The translations under genes and the position numbers were made by a program. The notes below the pieces were generated by a model, which searched no databases, had not been told where the DNA came from, and saw nothing but the letters and a program-made list of their open reading frames with translations. Below, piece after piece: positions 1 through 11,197 of a DNA stretch of 64,000 nucleotides; the first letter of the stretch is position 1, and each line of letters opens with the position of its first letter. This stretch comes from Pezicula radicicola (taxonomy: Eukaryota; Ascomycota; Leotiomycetes; Helotiales; Dermateaceae), in the NCBI GenBank assembly GCA_003008705.1, contig PDUO01000083.1:66506-130505 (forward strand), given 5' to 3'.

Positions 1-530
1 CTTATATAGAGTATTAGAACGATAGGCAACAGTAAGCTTTAATACTATAAATTAGGTAGAAATACTACTATCTTATATAACGACTTAATTATATAAAGTA
101 TACAAGTAGCTATTTTAAAATAAATAAAGTAAACTCTAAATATATTACTAATTATATAAGAATAATATATTTTATATAACTTTTATAAATTATAAAAAAT
201 TTAACTTTATTAATATTATACTAAGTAATAAACTTATTATTATATAAGTATTTATAAAAAGAATGTTTAATTATATATTAATAAATTATTAAAAAGAGTA
301 ACATTATAAATATATATAAAGAGTTTATTTATTATTAGTTTATTTTTAAAAAAAATTTAAAGTTAAATATAAGTAAATTTTATAGTTTTTAAAATAAATA
401 ATAATACTATTATATTTAGTAATAGTAATCTAGTATCTAATATTATAGTTACTTCATTTCTAACTAATATATCCTTAGAATACTTATCTCCTCTAAGTAT
501 ATCTTCTTAGCTCTTATTGCTAGTATATGT
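1..530. repeat. TpA-rich, RIP-like gene-free block
   Basis: This stretch is almost entirely A and T, dominated by TA steps with few CA/TG dinucleotides. That composition is what repeat-induced point mutation leaves in ascomycete repeats. I see no coding frame, terminal repeat or recognisable element end. It abuts the 3' end of the rhodopsin-domain gene. Confidence 0.6.
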
Positions 531-1945
531 CTATTGTTTACACATTCGGGCTATAAGACTCTTTCCGCGTCGTTCGCCTAACTCGAGGTCGTATCCGCCG
601 GTCAATGTATTAGGGGTGGCAGTACTGGCTTTCCTACTAAAGTCTGACGCGACTGCCTCTGAGGAGTAGCTACTCCCAAGCACCTTTGGGAAATGGCGTC
701 GAAGAAAGGGTTTGAAATTAGGAAGGCATGCGCAAATAATTCCAACACACATCTCAATAATGCTAAAGTCTTATTAGCGTTAAAAATTCTGTAGTATTGC
801 AAAGACACGGGGATATAGAAGTGATCTTACGACCATACCGCGTTCTCAGCTCCTACCCCCGTAAAATCTGGCGAATGAATTAGATCCACAATTGTCTTCA
901 GCCTAATACTGCTAACAATGCAAACACTCGTGGAAGTTAGCATCTCTATTTGATTTGGAACGAGCAAACTTACAGTGTTCCAGTCATAAAGAGGCCAGCT
1001 ATTGCCACTCTCTGTTTCATCGGCAAGTTCAATTTCCGTACCAGCGTTACTGGTAAGATCAGCATCACCACATCAGTTATAATGTTTAGTGAACCATGTG
1101 TCATGAGAATTTTGGCCACATTAATACAACTCCCGCCCGTAATCGTAATATCCCAGTTCTTGGCAATAGGCTGACAGTTGAAGAGAAATTCGAATGACCC
1201 GAGAACAGAGTATAGAACCGTTGCTACTACCACTACCCATACCGCGATCCTAAATGTCTGATATGGCGAGAGCCGAAGGTATAGTAACAAAATCGATAAT
1301 TTGACACACATAAAAGACATGCCATAGAAGACTCCGTTGATTACACCCAACTAATAGAAACGTTAGGAAACATTAAAGATTGGCAAATAAGTATTCTAAC
1401 TAAAGCTCTGAACTCTAACAGTGAGTAGCTTACTTTCAAGAAATGAGGGCTGAACGTTGTCAATGGCACATTCCAGAGGTGGACCCCCAGGCCAAGATTG
1501 ACCACTTTGGAATAGACAGTTAACGAAAAATCCGGTCGAATATATCGTAAGTGATTACTCACAAAGCATAGAAGTAATAACGTAGGAAATCAACAAAACC
1601 TTTATCAAACAGGAGAGGTAAGAATTCGTTCTATTTACATTTGTGCTTTATCGAAGAGTCATACCCATGCTATGATTATCGCGTCTAAACCCAGTTAGTT
1701 CAACGCACTCACTATCCTTAACAGCAGAGAAGCTTACAATCGTCGGATCCTATACTGCGAACGATTATTCCCCTTGTATAAATTCGCAGAAATAGAATCA
1801 AAGTGGCCAGCGGGAACATAATTGCAGTTGTAATAACAATCCGATATCCTTGAGACTCTGGGTTCACGAAGTTCGGGATGACTCCAGGCGGAGGGAGTAA
1901 GGCACCAACGATCTCTTCATTCTCGGTTCGGAGTATAAAACGCAT
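531..1945 (-). CDS. SAT4-like fungal rhodopsin-domain heptahelical membrane protein (multi-exon)
   Basis: Predicted plasma-membrane heptahelical protein of the fungal rhodopsin-domain (SAT4/PTH11-like) family; its ligand is unknown. Exons read on the minus strand: 1945-1738 (start Met, TM1, RIYTR, then GSDD), 1684-1665 (IIIAW), a piece ending at 1434 with LGLGVHLWNVPL, 1350-974 (VKLSILLLYLRL and the FNCQPIAKNWD loop), 926-831 (SPDFTGVGAENAVWS) and 762-531 (IICACLPNFKPFL and a hydrophilic tail). The introns 1433-1351, 973-927 and 830-763 have GT-AG ends and keep phase. Residues between IIIAW and LGLGVH are not resolved, so one exon boundary is missing or damaged there. Family signatures are strong; it is not certain that the gene is functional. 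Related genes lie at 17.5, 30.1 and 35.2 kb. Confidence 0.72.
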
Positions 1946-2228
1946 GGCTCTAACGATGCAGGAAGGAAACTAAGGATAACAGACTCGTCAAGACAGAGAA
2001 GTGGTTTGATATTGAAATGACTTTCTCTGGAATGAAAAGCAGAAGTGGAAGATACTGGATTCATCTTGTAGATCTGACCTCTGGCTATTTTATAGAAAAA
2101 AAGAAATGCTTCTCGAAGCGCATGGATCAATTGGCCGTCATGTTTGGAAAGTTAACCTTAATTGAGTGCTGGGAGAGCCACCCGAAAACGGCTGGAGTGC
2201 TTGGGGCCTCTATAGCTGAACACGGCCA

Positions 2229-2229
<1 letters not shown>

Positions 2230-2272
<43 letters not shown>
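2230..2272. repeat. AAT trinucleotide microsatellite
   Basis: About 14 uninterrupted AAT units. It lies in non-coding sequence downstream of a weak minus-strand coding remnant. It is likely to vary in length between strains. Confidence 0.95.
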
Positions 2273-2273
<1 letters not shown>

Positions 2274-2340
2274 CGCAGAATGAATCCATGAGCCGATCAG
2301 TAATCGGGATGCGAGCAACTTTGTTTTTCTGGTTTCCCGT

Positions 2341-2765
2341 TTATTTCTGTCGCCGCTCGAGCCCACCTGATTTGTCCTGGAACGACGCTGCCGACTCCCC
2401 ATCAACCAAGGGCCAGAATCGATCGACATTTCCCCGCGAATTATTACTTGTCACGGCATAGCTCAACAGCTCCAATAGCAAAGGAGAGCGCTCTGCCACT
2501 ATGACTTCATTCGCATCATGGGCCAGATTCTCGAACTGCGCCGTTACCACGGCACAGCTGCGCGCATTTAAAACTATCAGATTGGTCTATTCTTCGAAGT
2601 AGTTTAGAATATTTACCAAGCCCCGAGTCACCAAGGATAATGAAATCATTCGACCAAGAGTTCCTCTTAGTGTTTGAAATGTTTGTTTCACCAGCCCGTC
2701 ATCATGAAGTCCCCGCCATGCTAGGAAGTTATATAGGTCAGCGGCTTTTTTGAACACCATACTAA
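2341..2765 (-). pseudogene. Unidentified coding remnant
   Basis: The minus strand reads protein-like sequence for roughly 140 codons: AADLYNFLAWRGLHDDGLVK, then LVNILNYFEE, then FENLAHDANEVIVAERS. One TAG near 2594 sits at a likely CAG (Gln) codon. I do not recognise the family. The composition looks like a helical globular region, not shadow translation. Upstream (2770-3233) the same strand has short hydrophobic frames that I cannot join to it. Confidence 0.25.
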
Positions 2766-2772
2766 CCCAAAC

Positions 2773-4090
2773 CGGCTTCCAATAGGCTGGATGGTTGCTA
2801 GCAACAAATCCTGATACAAAGGCAAAAGAGGATTCTGATTCTGAGAATGAGATTCTAGAAATACAATATTCCGCATCAGTTCACAAAAAGAGTCTGCCTG
2901 GTGGAATCTCACGTCAGTCCACTACAATACGTCATAATGGAGTGGCTGAGTTTGTTGCACATCGCACAAATCCAACAATTGCAAAGCGGCCAATCCATTG
3001 GCAGGTTAGCGGCGCGGTCCGTGGACCCGTGCTTGGCAGTATATGAAATTATAGTCTTTGGTGCGTCTTAAAATCCAAGATATTTCAACCTGAGGTAGAA
3101 TGTCAATCACTAAGGCAAGGAATCTTACGCTCGAAGACATATGGACATTAATAATAAATATCCTGGTATAACAACCCGCGTACAAACACATGGATATTAA
3201 AACCAAAATGGCAGGCGCGATATTTGTTGCCAAGATAACTCCAGCTACGAACGATGAGGACTACACCCTGATATCACGAAGTTCTTTGTTCTTGTGCTTT
3301 TATTAAGCTAACCAATCCCCCTTTTTCAAGTTTACACGAGGGGTAGATCCTATGAGTGTTCACGGATTGGCAATGAAGGTAAGAAAATGCGTTATTACAT
3401 CCACGATATAGTACGATTCCTCGATATACTATTTCTCAAAAGCCATTAAAACCTAGCAGAACGAAAGATAACCCGTATTTGCAATCTGGTAGACTTTCTC
3501 AAATCTATTTGAAACTCTACACATCCTTCGCATTAGCATATAGACTCTCGACAGCATCTATTAACCCTCAAGCACCAATAAGTAGAAAGTGATGAAATAT
3601 ATGAATATACGTAATTGTGGAAATGTTGTATTATCCTGGCCCTTGAATCTACGGGGATTTCTTCACTAATATACAAGAAGTGAGCATCGCAAGGGCCTCG
3701 TTTCCCATACTAATTGAGCCGTTTTTGATGTCAAACGGTTAAGCCACCAGTGCTCCGATCCTCCACAAATAGAGGCCATAGCGGGTAGTGGAAATGAGGT
3801 TATATTAGTTATACGCGCGATTCGTGGCCGAGAGCATCTTTCCTATAAACTCTCGGGAAAACGTCTCATTCACCTTTACAGCGTTCTTTGCGTATGGAAA
3901 TCCTATCTTAGTCCTCTCCTTATCGCGAAAGTCTAAGCCGCGACATAATTTTTTTTATCCGAGAAGAATGTTACTAAGACGAAGGCTAAGGGTTCGGTAA
4001 GGTAGCTTGGTTTCCTAAGAAAGGAAGTTACTCTAGACTTACCTCCTCGCGTCTTTAGTTAAGTCTTTATATCTGAGTATGAGATGGATC
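2773..4090. other. No gene recognised
   Basis: Both strands contain only short frames. A minus-strand 75-codon frame at 3006-3233 begins with a hydrophobic segment but has no family signature. No terminal repeats or RNA genes were seen. Confidence 0.5.
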
Positions 4091-4095
4091 CGGCT

Positions 4096-6130
4096 TCGGA
4101 TCGTTGCGGTGATGTTGCCCTAGATGATGTTTCTCACCATAGGTGATAAATGTCTCCTTTCTCGACAGTACGGCAGTATGAATGCATGGCTCGATTCGAT
4201 TCCTAGGCGATCGGACGGCTTGTAGCATTACAAAGCCAATGTAAGTACTAACGGGGCTTTTCAGCACTTGATCCAAAACTCTTTACTGTTCGAGCTATTT
4301 ATATTATCCCCTTGACTTATGGAAATAGCTGGCACCCCCCTTAGTGGAAACTTGCGGATTGGTTAGATCCTGCAGCACCGTCAGATGACTGCAGCTAGAC
4401 TGCGAAATAGGCACCCATAGGTTATACCCAGTACCTATAGTTATACTAAGTACCCATGGGCTACCCAGGGGTAGTGCCGAGAACCCACAGCTTGCCCATA
4501 GGTACTTGGCATAACCCACGGGTTACCTATAGGTACCTATGTATTTCTATTATATGATTACAATATAGATTATAACTATATATTTGTATGTGTTTCTATA
4601 TACCTTTTAATATTCTATACGTAAAACGATGTATAGTTAATTAAATTAATATATGTAATACCTACCTCTACCTCTACGCTTCTACCTCTTTGTCTTAAAC
4701 CTTATATTTTTAAAACTTTGTTGATTTAATAAATTTACTTAGTAATAATTAGTCTATAGCTATAGTTTTAAGAGTTATTAAAGCTTACTTAAAGTAGATA
4801 GTTGTTAGTAAAAGTAGAAGACAAAGCGTAAAGGCAGAGATAGAGGTAGAGGTAGAGGTAGAGGTAGATATTATATATATTAATTAACTATACGTCTTTT
4901 TATGTATAAAATACAAAAAGGCACATAGAAACACGTACAAATACATATTGCTATAATCTATGTTATAATTATATGATAGAAACCTATAGGTACCTACGGG
5001 TTACCCATAGGTTATGCTAAGTACCTATAGGTTACCCACAGGTAGTGCCGAGAACCCATAGGTTACCCACGGGTAGTGCCAAGAACCCATGGGTGCCCAT
5101 GGGTTGGGTTACCCAATGGGTCTGGGTACCTATTCCGCGGTCTAACTGCGGCAATGCCGCAACAGATCCCACCCTCGTTGCGGACGCATTCTTGGTGCAT
5201 ATAGTCACCCTCCTTAGCAACATAAGTGACGTGCTCGATCTTGCTTCAGACGCACAACTATACACGACAACGGCCCATAAGTTACGCGAGGCATTTGAGC
5301 ATGAGTACATCACTCCGTTTGATCTCCTTGCGGCAGATACTCAGACGGTATATGCCCTAGCGATTTGTTTTTCTCTCCTCCCTAGCTTCAGCCAAGAACA
5401 ATATGCCAGTGAATGACTCGAATATAAGGTTCGAGCCAAAAGCCGCTTCAATATCGCAATTGGCTTCGCTGGAGCTCCATTCATTGGCCATGCGCTAACA
5501 AAATCCGGGAAAACAAACCTGTGCTATCGACTGCTAATGTATCGTAAGAATCCAAGTTGGCTCTATCCTGTGACCATGGGAGCAACGACGGTTTGGAGAG
5601 ATGGGATAGTATGTTGCCGGATGGTAGTATCAATACAGGAGAAATAACGAGCTTTAATCGTTATGCTCTAGGCGCTGTCGCGGGTTGGATGCACGGCGTA
5701 ATCCTTGGATTGAGCATCGTTCAACTAGGCTGGCTCATTTTCAAGATCGCTCCCATACCTGGTGCGGGGTTGAAGTTTGCACAGGGACGGTATCTGAGCC
5801 CGTATGGTGAATGCAACGTCAAGTAGGAGATCAGAGATGCTGATAGACTAACCAAGCTGTTTTGGATTCGCATCAAAGTCCCATTAAATATAACAGCGCA
5901 GGTGGTATTACCCGGTAGTAAAGAAATAAAAATTCTTAGCTCGGGACTGTATACGTGGGAAGTTCGATAGCAACCTGAGGCATGGCCCCCGAAGGCTATA
6001 AGCTCTCCGTTAGTGGCTCGAGATGATGATATTGCCGAAGACGAGCACGAGAGTATCGCGGAAAACTTTCGTGATCAGAACGCTCCCTAGTTCATAGACA
6101 TTCTATAGAAGAGCTGTGATCTGTAACGGA
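4096..6130 (+). pseudogene. GH78 alpha-L-rhamnosidase, 3' part, split by a transposon
   Basis: Family GH78 enzymes remove terminal alpha-L-rhamnose from plant glycans and flavonoids. The left part reads LLSRQYGSMNAWLDSIPRRS and LADWLDPAAPSDDC. After the inserted element it resumes with GNAATDPTLVADAFLVH, DTQTVYALAICFSLLP, NPSWLYPVTMGATTVW, ERWDSMLPDGSIN and SFNRYALGAVAGWMHGV, all typical of the family's catalytic (alpha/alpha)6 barrel and C-terminal region. Breaks: TGA at 5413 (likely CGA), a one-base loss near 5593 inside the TTVWERWD motif, and TAG at 5824 (likely TGG in VKWEI). The N-terminal half is missing. The first two stops and the third are RIP-type transitions. Family assignment is secure; it is clearly non-functional. 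Confidence 0.82.
4396..5144. mobile_element. hAT-like non-autonomous foldback element (MITE) with 8-bp target duplication
   Basis: 749 bp inserted in the GH78 pseudogene. It is flanked by ACTGCAGC (4388-4395) and ACTGCGGC (5145-5152), an 8-bp target duplication with one A/G difference. The terminal inverted repeats are about 21 bp, starting TAGACTGCG and TAGACCGCG, and differ only by transitions. The interior is a near-complete palindrome with arms at about 4440-4700 and 4818-5110 and a TpA-rich loop. The outer arms carry many short palindromic units such as ACCCATGGGT and CCTATAGG. There is no transposase frame. The 8-bp duplication points to the hAT superfamily. Removing the element and one duplication copy leaves the rhamnosidase frame in phase. 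Confidence 0.88.
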
Positions 6131-6639
6131 GATTAAGGGTAAGAATTGAGCGTTGAATTGAATTCCAGATAACACTGACATGCTCAAAGCTATGTAGTTG
6201 TCGAGAAATTAATACGGAGCTAAAGTATTTTCAAAAATAAACTCTATCGACGAAAGACCTATTTGCTTGGAAACTAAGTGGTCTGCTACCTTCTTCCGAT
6301 CCCTTAAATCCACAAGAGTACCAACAGTGCATTGTCCAGAAATATGTGAATATGAATATACCAAAGGAGCCCATACCAGGGCCCAGCGAGTCTTAATTTA
6401 ATCAGCTATTTCCTGATACTATTTTTATCAGGAAGAGGCTGCTCGATAGTCGCAATCAAGACTGTTCACAAACGTAACAGTATTAGTGTTTATTGTTTCT
6501 GATCTATTCTTTCGAATCGCCCATAGCCTCGATCACGCGTGACCAGGTTAGTTTCAAATATTTTCCCCACAGATCTCCTGTACTAACCACGCGGTTTTTA
6601 TCGCACGCCACTCGCATAGTTGCAAAATGTTCAAAGTCT
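6131..6639. other. No gene recognised
   Basis: Intergenic sequence between the GH78 and RTA1 pseudogenes. Plus-strand frames here (for example 6493-6738) overlap the antisense of the RTA1 C-terminus and are shadows. Confidence 0.5.
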
Positions 6640-7514
6640 ACTTTCTATGCTCACTATTCCGTTCTCCGTTCCCTTCCCTACTCTCGTAATCTCCCCGGGA
6701 CATACAAGATTAAACAGGACCAAAACACCGAACATTAGCACAACATCGAAGATGTATATGAATATCTCATGTCACAGTAAAACTTGACCGGATAAGGATG
6801 AGAATGGAGGCAGCGTAGAGCGTGAAGAGGTATTTTTTCCAGTGAAGACCAGGCGCGGTAGAGGCGCTGGTAGGAATAAGACGGACGCGGTAGTAAATGA
6901 GAAGTGCTACGATGGTAAAGAAAGCGAAGAAGGCGATTTGCACAAAGAGACCAATCACAATAACATGTTCTCCAGTGTGCATACTCTGGAGTGAACCACT
7001 GCTCATAATGCCGCCACCTATTAGACGTAAACTTATATTAGCTCTAATATCTTTTTTGGTAGGCCCCTGAATGTAGCCACATCAAGATGCCGCTATTGGC
7101 TCAATAAAGGAGGCGTACCAACTCCTTGAAGAATGAAAGAGAGTATGTCACCAGAAACAAACAGCTTAGTGAGCCATTTTTTCTTAATCAGAGAGTGCAA
7201 TTCTCCATTGGGAAATAGGATAATCCGGCCGGGTATCATATAGATAGAGGCAGCGAAAAGAGCTAGGGCCAGGAGAAGGACTTGCGTGAAATATGGACCG
7301 AGGATCCATTGGTCTTTTCAGGACATAATGCATCCGATATATCCTAATGTTTCAACTATAGTGAAGTACCACGACTTCTTGGTACAAATTTAATCGATAT
7401 GGAAGAATGTGCTGCCTATGAATAATAACATGTACCCAGTGAGGGGTCATATCTGTAGAAGACAAAAGCATTGGGATCATTAAGAGCCAGATAATATTCT
7501 GTGGCATTGAACAT
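6640..7514 (-). pseudogene. RTA1-like lipid-translocating membrane protein, degenerate
   Basis: RTA1-family proteins are seven-helix fungal membrane proteins linked to lipid or drug resistance. Reading from a Met at 7514: NDPNAFVFYRYDPSLG, then after a frame change KKSWYFTIVETLGYIGCIMS, WILGPYFTQVLLLALALFAA, SIYMIPGRIILFPNGE, LIKKKWLTKLFVSGDILSF, then EHVIVIGLFVQIAFF and HWKKYLFTLYAASILILIR, and finally YIFDVVLMFGVLVLFNLV. These follow the family order. It is broken by at least two frame changes and several in-frame TGA/TAA codons (for example CIMS-stop-KDQW and FTVT-stop near 6769). Non-functional. Confidence 0.75.
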
Positions 7515-8439
7515 ATTATGGACCATAAGGCGAGAGATTGTCTTGGAAAAAGCGAGGACTCGTGCTATTTGCTTATTTAAGGTCCCTGGTTTGAGAAAAA
7601 GGACTGATAGAACGCTGAATGCAAGATGAGAAGACCGTGAGCTCTATGAAAGAATGATTTATTGTCCAAGTGACGGAAAGCCCCGGCGGAATTCTTATGT
7701 CTTATTGGGATCACGGACACTACCGTATTTCTTACTCGCTTGTGGTAGTCCTGAGGAGGCTGTGTTAACTAAACCGACTTCAGAGCCTATGTTTCAAGGC
7801 AGTACTACATTGCAGATGTAATTTAAAGTTCCTAGGAGTGTTGCCTCTCATTGAAAATACTCGAAGTTAAATCTAGTCAGTAATCCTATTCGTTAGAATT
7901 GAAAAGCTTTAGTAGAAGCAGCATTTGATATGATGAACGAGTCTTAATACAAATTCTCTATCATTTAATTATGAATTCATTGAAACATGTACGAGGCTCT
8001 AGGTTTAGAAATTTTGGGGTAATCACGCCGTGTCATTCCAAAACGCTTAGATGGTTCCTTGAGAATTGATCTGAGCTATTAGAAACCTTTATACCCTAGT
8101 CTAAACCTCCCCTTAAACTTTCAAAGAGAACGTAAGATATTGGCACTGTGTATAAATGTGAAAGAAACTCATGTATCCGCCGATCTAGTAGGCAAGCCAT
8201 ACTGGAACTCGTCTTTCCCAGGCTGGTTTCTGAACTCGCTTAGAATAAGGTCATGCAATGGCCAAATAATCGAGTTCTCTCATTTTTTGTCAAGGGCCTT
8301 ACAAATTGTCTGAACCAACCGAACGATTGTCCGCCTTGTTAAGCAGCAACGAATAGTGTGCAAGGAGGATCAGTGCCTCCAGTTGCCGCTTATTCACTAT
8401 ATGGGTAAAAATAAGCTCTATAATAGTCTAAATGAAACC
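7515..8439. other. No gene recognised
   Basis: Moderately AT-rich sequence upstream of the RTA1 relic. There are no frames longer than about 60 codons, no family motifs and no terminal repeats that I can see. Confidence 0.5.
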
Positions 8440-8700
8440 TTTTACTAAGACTACCCTCTACTAACTTTAGGTAGACTAAGCCGAATCGGGCTAGTATAAG
8501 TTTATTTAAGAGTTCTAATTTAGGTAATTCGAATACTATATAGAAACCTAATTAGTACTAAGGTTTTCAGAGTACTATAAGAGCATAAAGTAATTTACTA
8601 ACTAAATCTACCCTCTAACTCTAAGTAAACTGAGCCTAATCTGGCTAGTGTAGACTTATTTAAGAGCTTTAATTTAGGTGATTCTAATACTACATTAGAT
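8440..8700. repeat. Two diverged direct repeats of about 95 bp in a RIP-like block
   Basis: About 8444-8530 and 8604-8690 share a string of short matches: TACCCTCTA, CTAAGY, GGCTAGT, ACTTATTTAAGAGY and TAATTTAGGT. Offset is about 157 bp. The differences are mostly C/T and A/G. The TpA-rich block continues to about 8960. A similar string (GGCTTATTTAAAAGCT) occurs at about 28500 inside the hAT-like MITE, so this may be a decayed relative. Confidence 0.5.
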
Positions 8701-9432
8701 TTATATCTCTTTATTTTATATCTATTTAATTCTAATTTCTTTAGTTCTTTCCCTCCCTTTAAAAAGAGTTATATAACTAAACTTTAGTTCTACGCTAGGA
8801 TTAGTATCACTATATATCCTATTAGGGCAAGGTAATATAACTCCCACCTAAGCTAGAACTAGAACATAATAACGATTATTAAACCAAGGCGCTTTCTAGT
8901 CCCTAACTCACTACTAAAAAGATATTATTATTAGTGGTAATAGCTTATACTTAAAGACTCTTCCTCGAATCACATTGTAAGATTACGAAATAAACTTTAA
9001 CCGCCTTCGAACATAAGCAAGCCATGGCGCAGGGTCTGAAATTGGCTATAATGAAGGTGATTCTCGTTAGTCTAGGCTGCGGCGTCTCTAGAAATCTACT
9101 TCAAAATAAATTTGTAGTAGTGGCTGTTTAACTTGGTTATAATTGGTCTCTGAAAAGACTACACCGCTCATTGCGGTGTCTTGGCCATAGCAATTTTGTG
9201 ATGGAAACGACACAATACCAAAATTCTCCGCTTGCAGCTGCGGTAATTCTCAATTCTGAGTGTAGGGCTTAAAGTCTATCGCAAGGCTGAGAGGCTACCA
9301 AGCTATATGATAGTCTGGTGTTGTACATATATACTCTATATCCTTATACTCTGTCAAGGGTTTAAATTGATTCCTAAATTTGTCTCTCTCTAGAATTATA
9401 TCCTTATAACCTGCTACAGTTCACTTTCCGCT

Positions 9433-9977
9433 ATGACGAACCCCCATGCTTATGAAAGAAGAGTCACGAAATGGAAAGGAATATACAGAGGAAGCATGTA
9501 CACAATCATGCTCCTTAGCCTTATTGTCTTTGGCCTAGCAGTCGCGAGCATTGCACAACGTGGTATTGGCAACTCAGCCGGTGCGCTCACGGGAGTATTG
9601 GCGTGGAATATCGTGTTGGTAAGCAAAAGCATTACTCTCTACTCGTACCTATCTCAACCAAGAATGACTCGACTCGCGACAAGCCTGTCAATTAACAGTT
9701 AGTACTCTAGGCCGTCATTACGTTTGTTGCGGGGATCCTTCTCGCTAAGCACGCTCAATCGCATCACGTCGCCTTATTCCTCTTCCTGCATACCCTCTTC
9801 GTCGGTCTCTGGGCCTCAGCGTTCGTGCCCATCTTGACTGTCGGCCTGTGGTCCGGCAGCGAGGCGCAATTTCGGAGACGCAGACTCGATCCAGGTCCAT
9901 CAGTGGATTTGATCCGGGGTGCTGTTGAAACGGGTCCGCTTCTAGGATGTATGATGGGGGACTTTATAGTTGGATAA
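9433..9977 (+). CDS. Small hypothetical four-helix membrane protein, 150 aa, two exons
   Basis: Exon 1 is 9433-9618 (62 codons) and exon 2 is 9711-9977. The 92-nt intron starts GTAAGC, has a TTAAC branch-like site and ends CTCTAG. Splicing is phase 0 and gives 150 aa without stops. The hydrophobic stretches are MLLSLIVFGLAVAS, a middle helix around GALTGVLAWNIVL, AVITFVAGILLAKH and ALFLFLHTLFVGLWASAFVP, followed by a short basic and polar tail. The topology resembles small MARVEL-type fungal membrane proteins, but I see no diagnostic motif. The isolated unit has no RIP-type stops, so it is probably a real gene of unknown function. Confidence 0.6.
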
Positions 9978-10141
9978 GTTTGTGTAGATTACTAAGGAGA
10001 GAGGGGTTCATGTGTGTTTGTACTAACGAGCCTGGGCAGGTTTCTCTTTTGCGTCTCTAGTATATTCTTTTGCGTGCTAAGGGGAATAATACGGAAGAAT
10101 AGGGAGAGGTAGTAAGTGTTACTGTAATGGTTTCATGCCAT

Positions 10142-10330
10142 TGTAAGGGGTTGATCTAGAATAATATGGTATATGTGGTAATATTGGTAATAATTGTAGA
10201 TATTGTAGATAAAAAAAAAGAAGAAGAATAGAACCATGTGGCCACGCTGGCCATATATATGGTGTGGCATGTGAAAGAGAGACTAAGTGAGTGGTGACTT
10301 GAGTAGAAACGTGACAACCTGCCCCCCTCG
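10142..10330 (-). mobile_element. Copia-type LTR with adjoining polypurine tract (retrotransposon fragment)
   Basis: Read on the minus strand, a purine run (GAGGGGGGCAGGT, about 10329-10317) is followed at once by TGTCACG and about 175 bp ending CTTACA at 10142. A polypurine tract directly before a TG...CA segment is the usual 3' end of an LTR retrotransposon. The segment contains an ATATATATGG stretch and a GCGTGGCCACATGG motif. Internal sequence to the right (to about 10600) has no recognisable reverse transcriptase or RNase H. A second LTR is not seen in the window, so this is a fragment. Confidence 0.5.
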
Positions 10331-11197
10331 AAACAAGAAGTATATCGCCCTCGATATATACATTCTGTAAACAAAAAGCAAAGCGCTATACAAATTGCAT
10401 GGAATTATCTTTCCTTATCCTTAACCCTATGCCTTGCCTTGACAAGTTGTGTGTGTACATTTTCTTGACCTTGTTGCATAGGTCTTTGCTGTCTATACAG
10501 CCTTCCTTCCTTCCTGCTTATGTGGCTGATTCTGAATGGGCTTCCGGTTCGAAATGAGCTTCGTCTGACGTCTTTGGTAGATGTGGTGGCTCTTCGCGCT
10601 GGGCTTCGGAGTAAGCTTTATTCGAGGACAATCAACTGCTTGGGGTTGAGCTCTTGACGGAAGAAGAGTTCAAGAAACTTGTCGCTAGGAGATTGGGGTA
10701 GCTTGTGCTGGTACAATGAGAGTTGGTGGGAAAGTGAACCAGCAAAGGAGCACTTCCTTTCTTCGCGATCTGAGTGATCCCTTACATACGCTACATTCTC
10801 TCTTTAAGAATGAGATTTCTCTTGACTGCAAATGCCCAGCCCTGGATTTGTAGCATTGATGATGAATTACCTTGCAAGATAAAAAAGTTGCAGATCCTAG
10901 ATCGCCATCCACTTTACCAATCGATCCTCCCTCCCTCTAGAACTAGTCAGGTCACCAAAACTCAGCCCAGACTTCCAGATCCTGATAGAAATTATTTTTG
11001 CACTACCGTCGGAACGATAGTGATTCCTAGGAGAACTATGTGATATTGATCGCTTTCGAACCAAAGCTAGAGTGCAGGCCGTGACAGTATCTATCCTGTA
11101 GGCTGGTAAGCGAGGCTTTAGACCTAGCTTCTAACTGCCTTTAAAATTCGGGGAGCTGTGTCTTCGTCCAGCAAATTCAAATAGTGTTCTGAAAGAC
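10331..11197. other. No gene recognised
   Basis: May include internal retroelement sequence adjoining the LTR fragment. The short frames on both strands show no motif. Confidence 0.45.

Noticed and set aside
2127..2429. Frame encoding a poly-Leu tract across the AAT microsatellite
   Set aside because: Openness is caused by the repeat; there are no flanking conserved residues.
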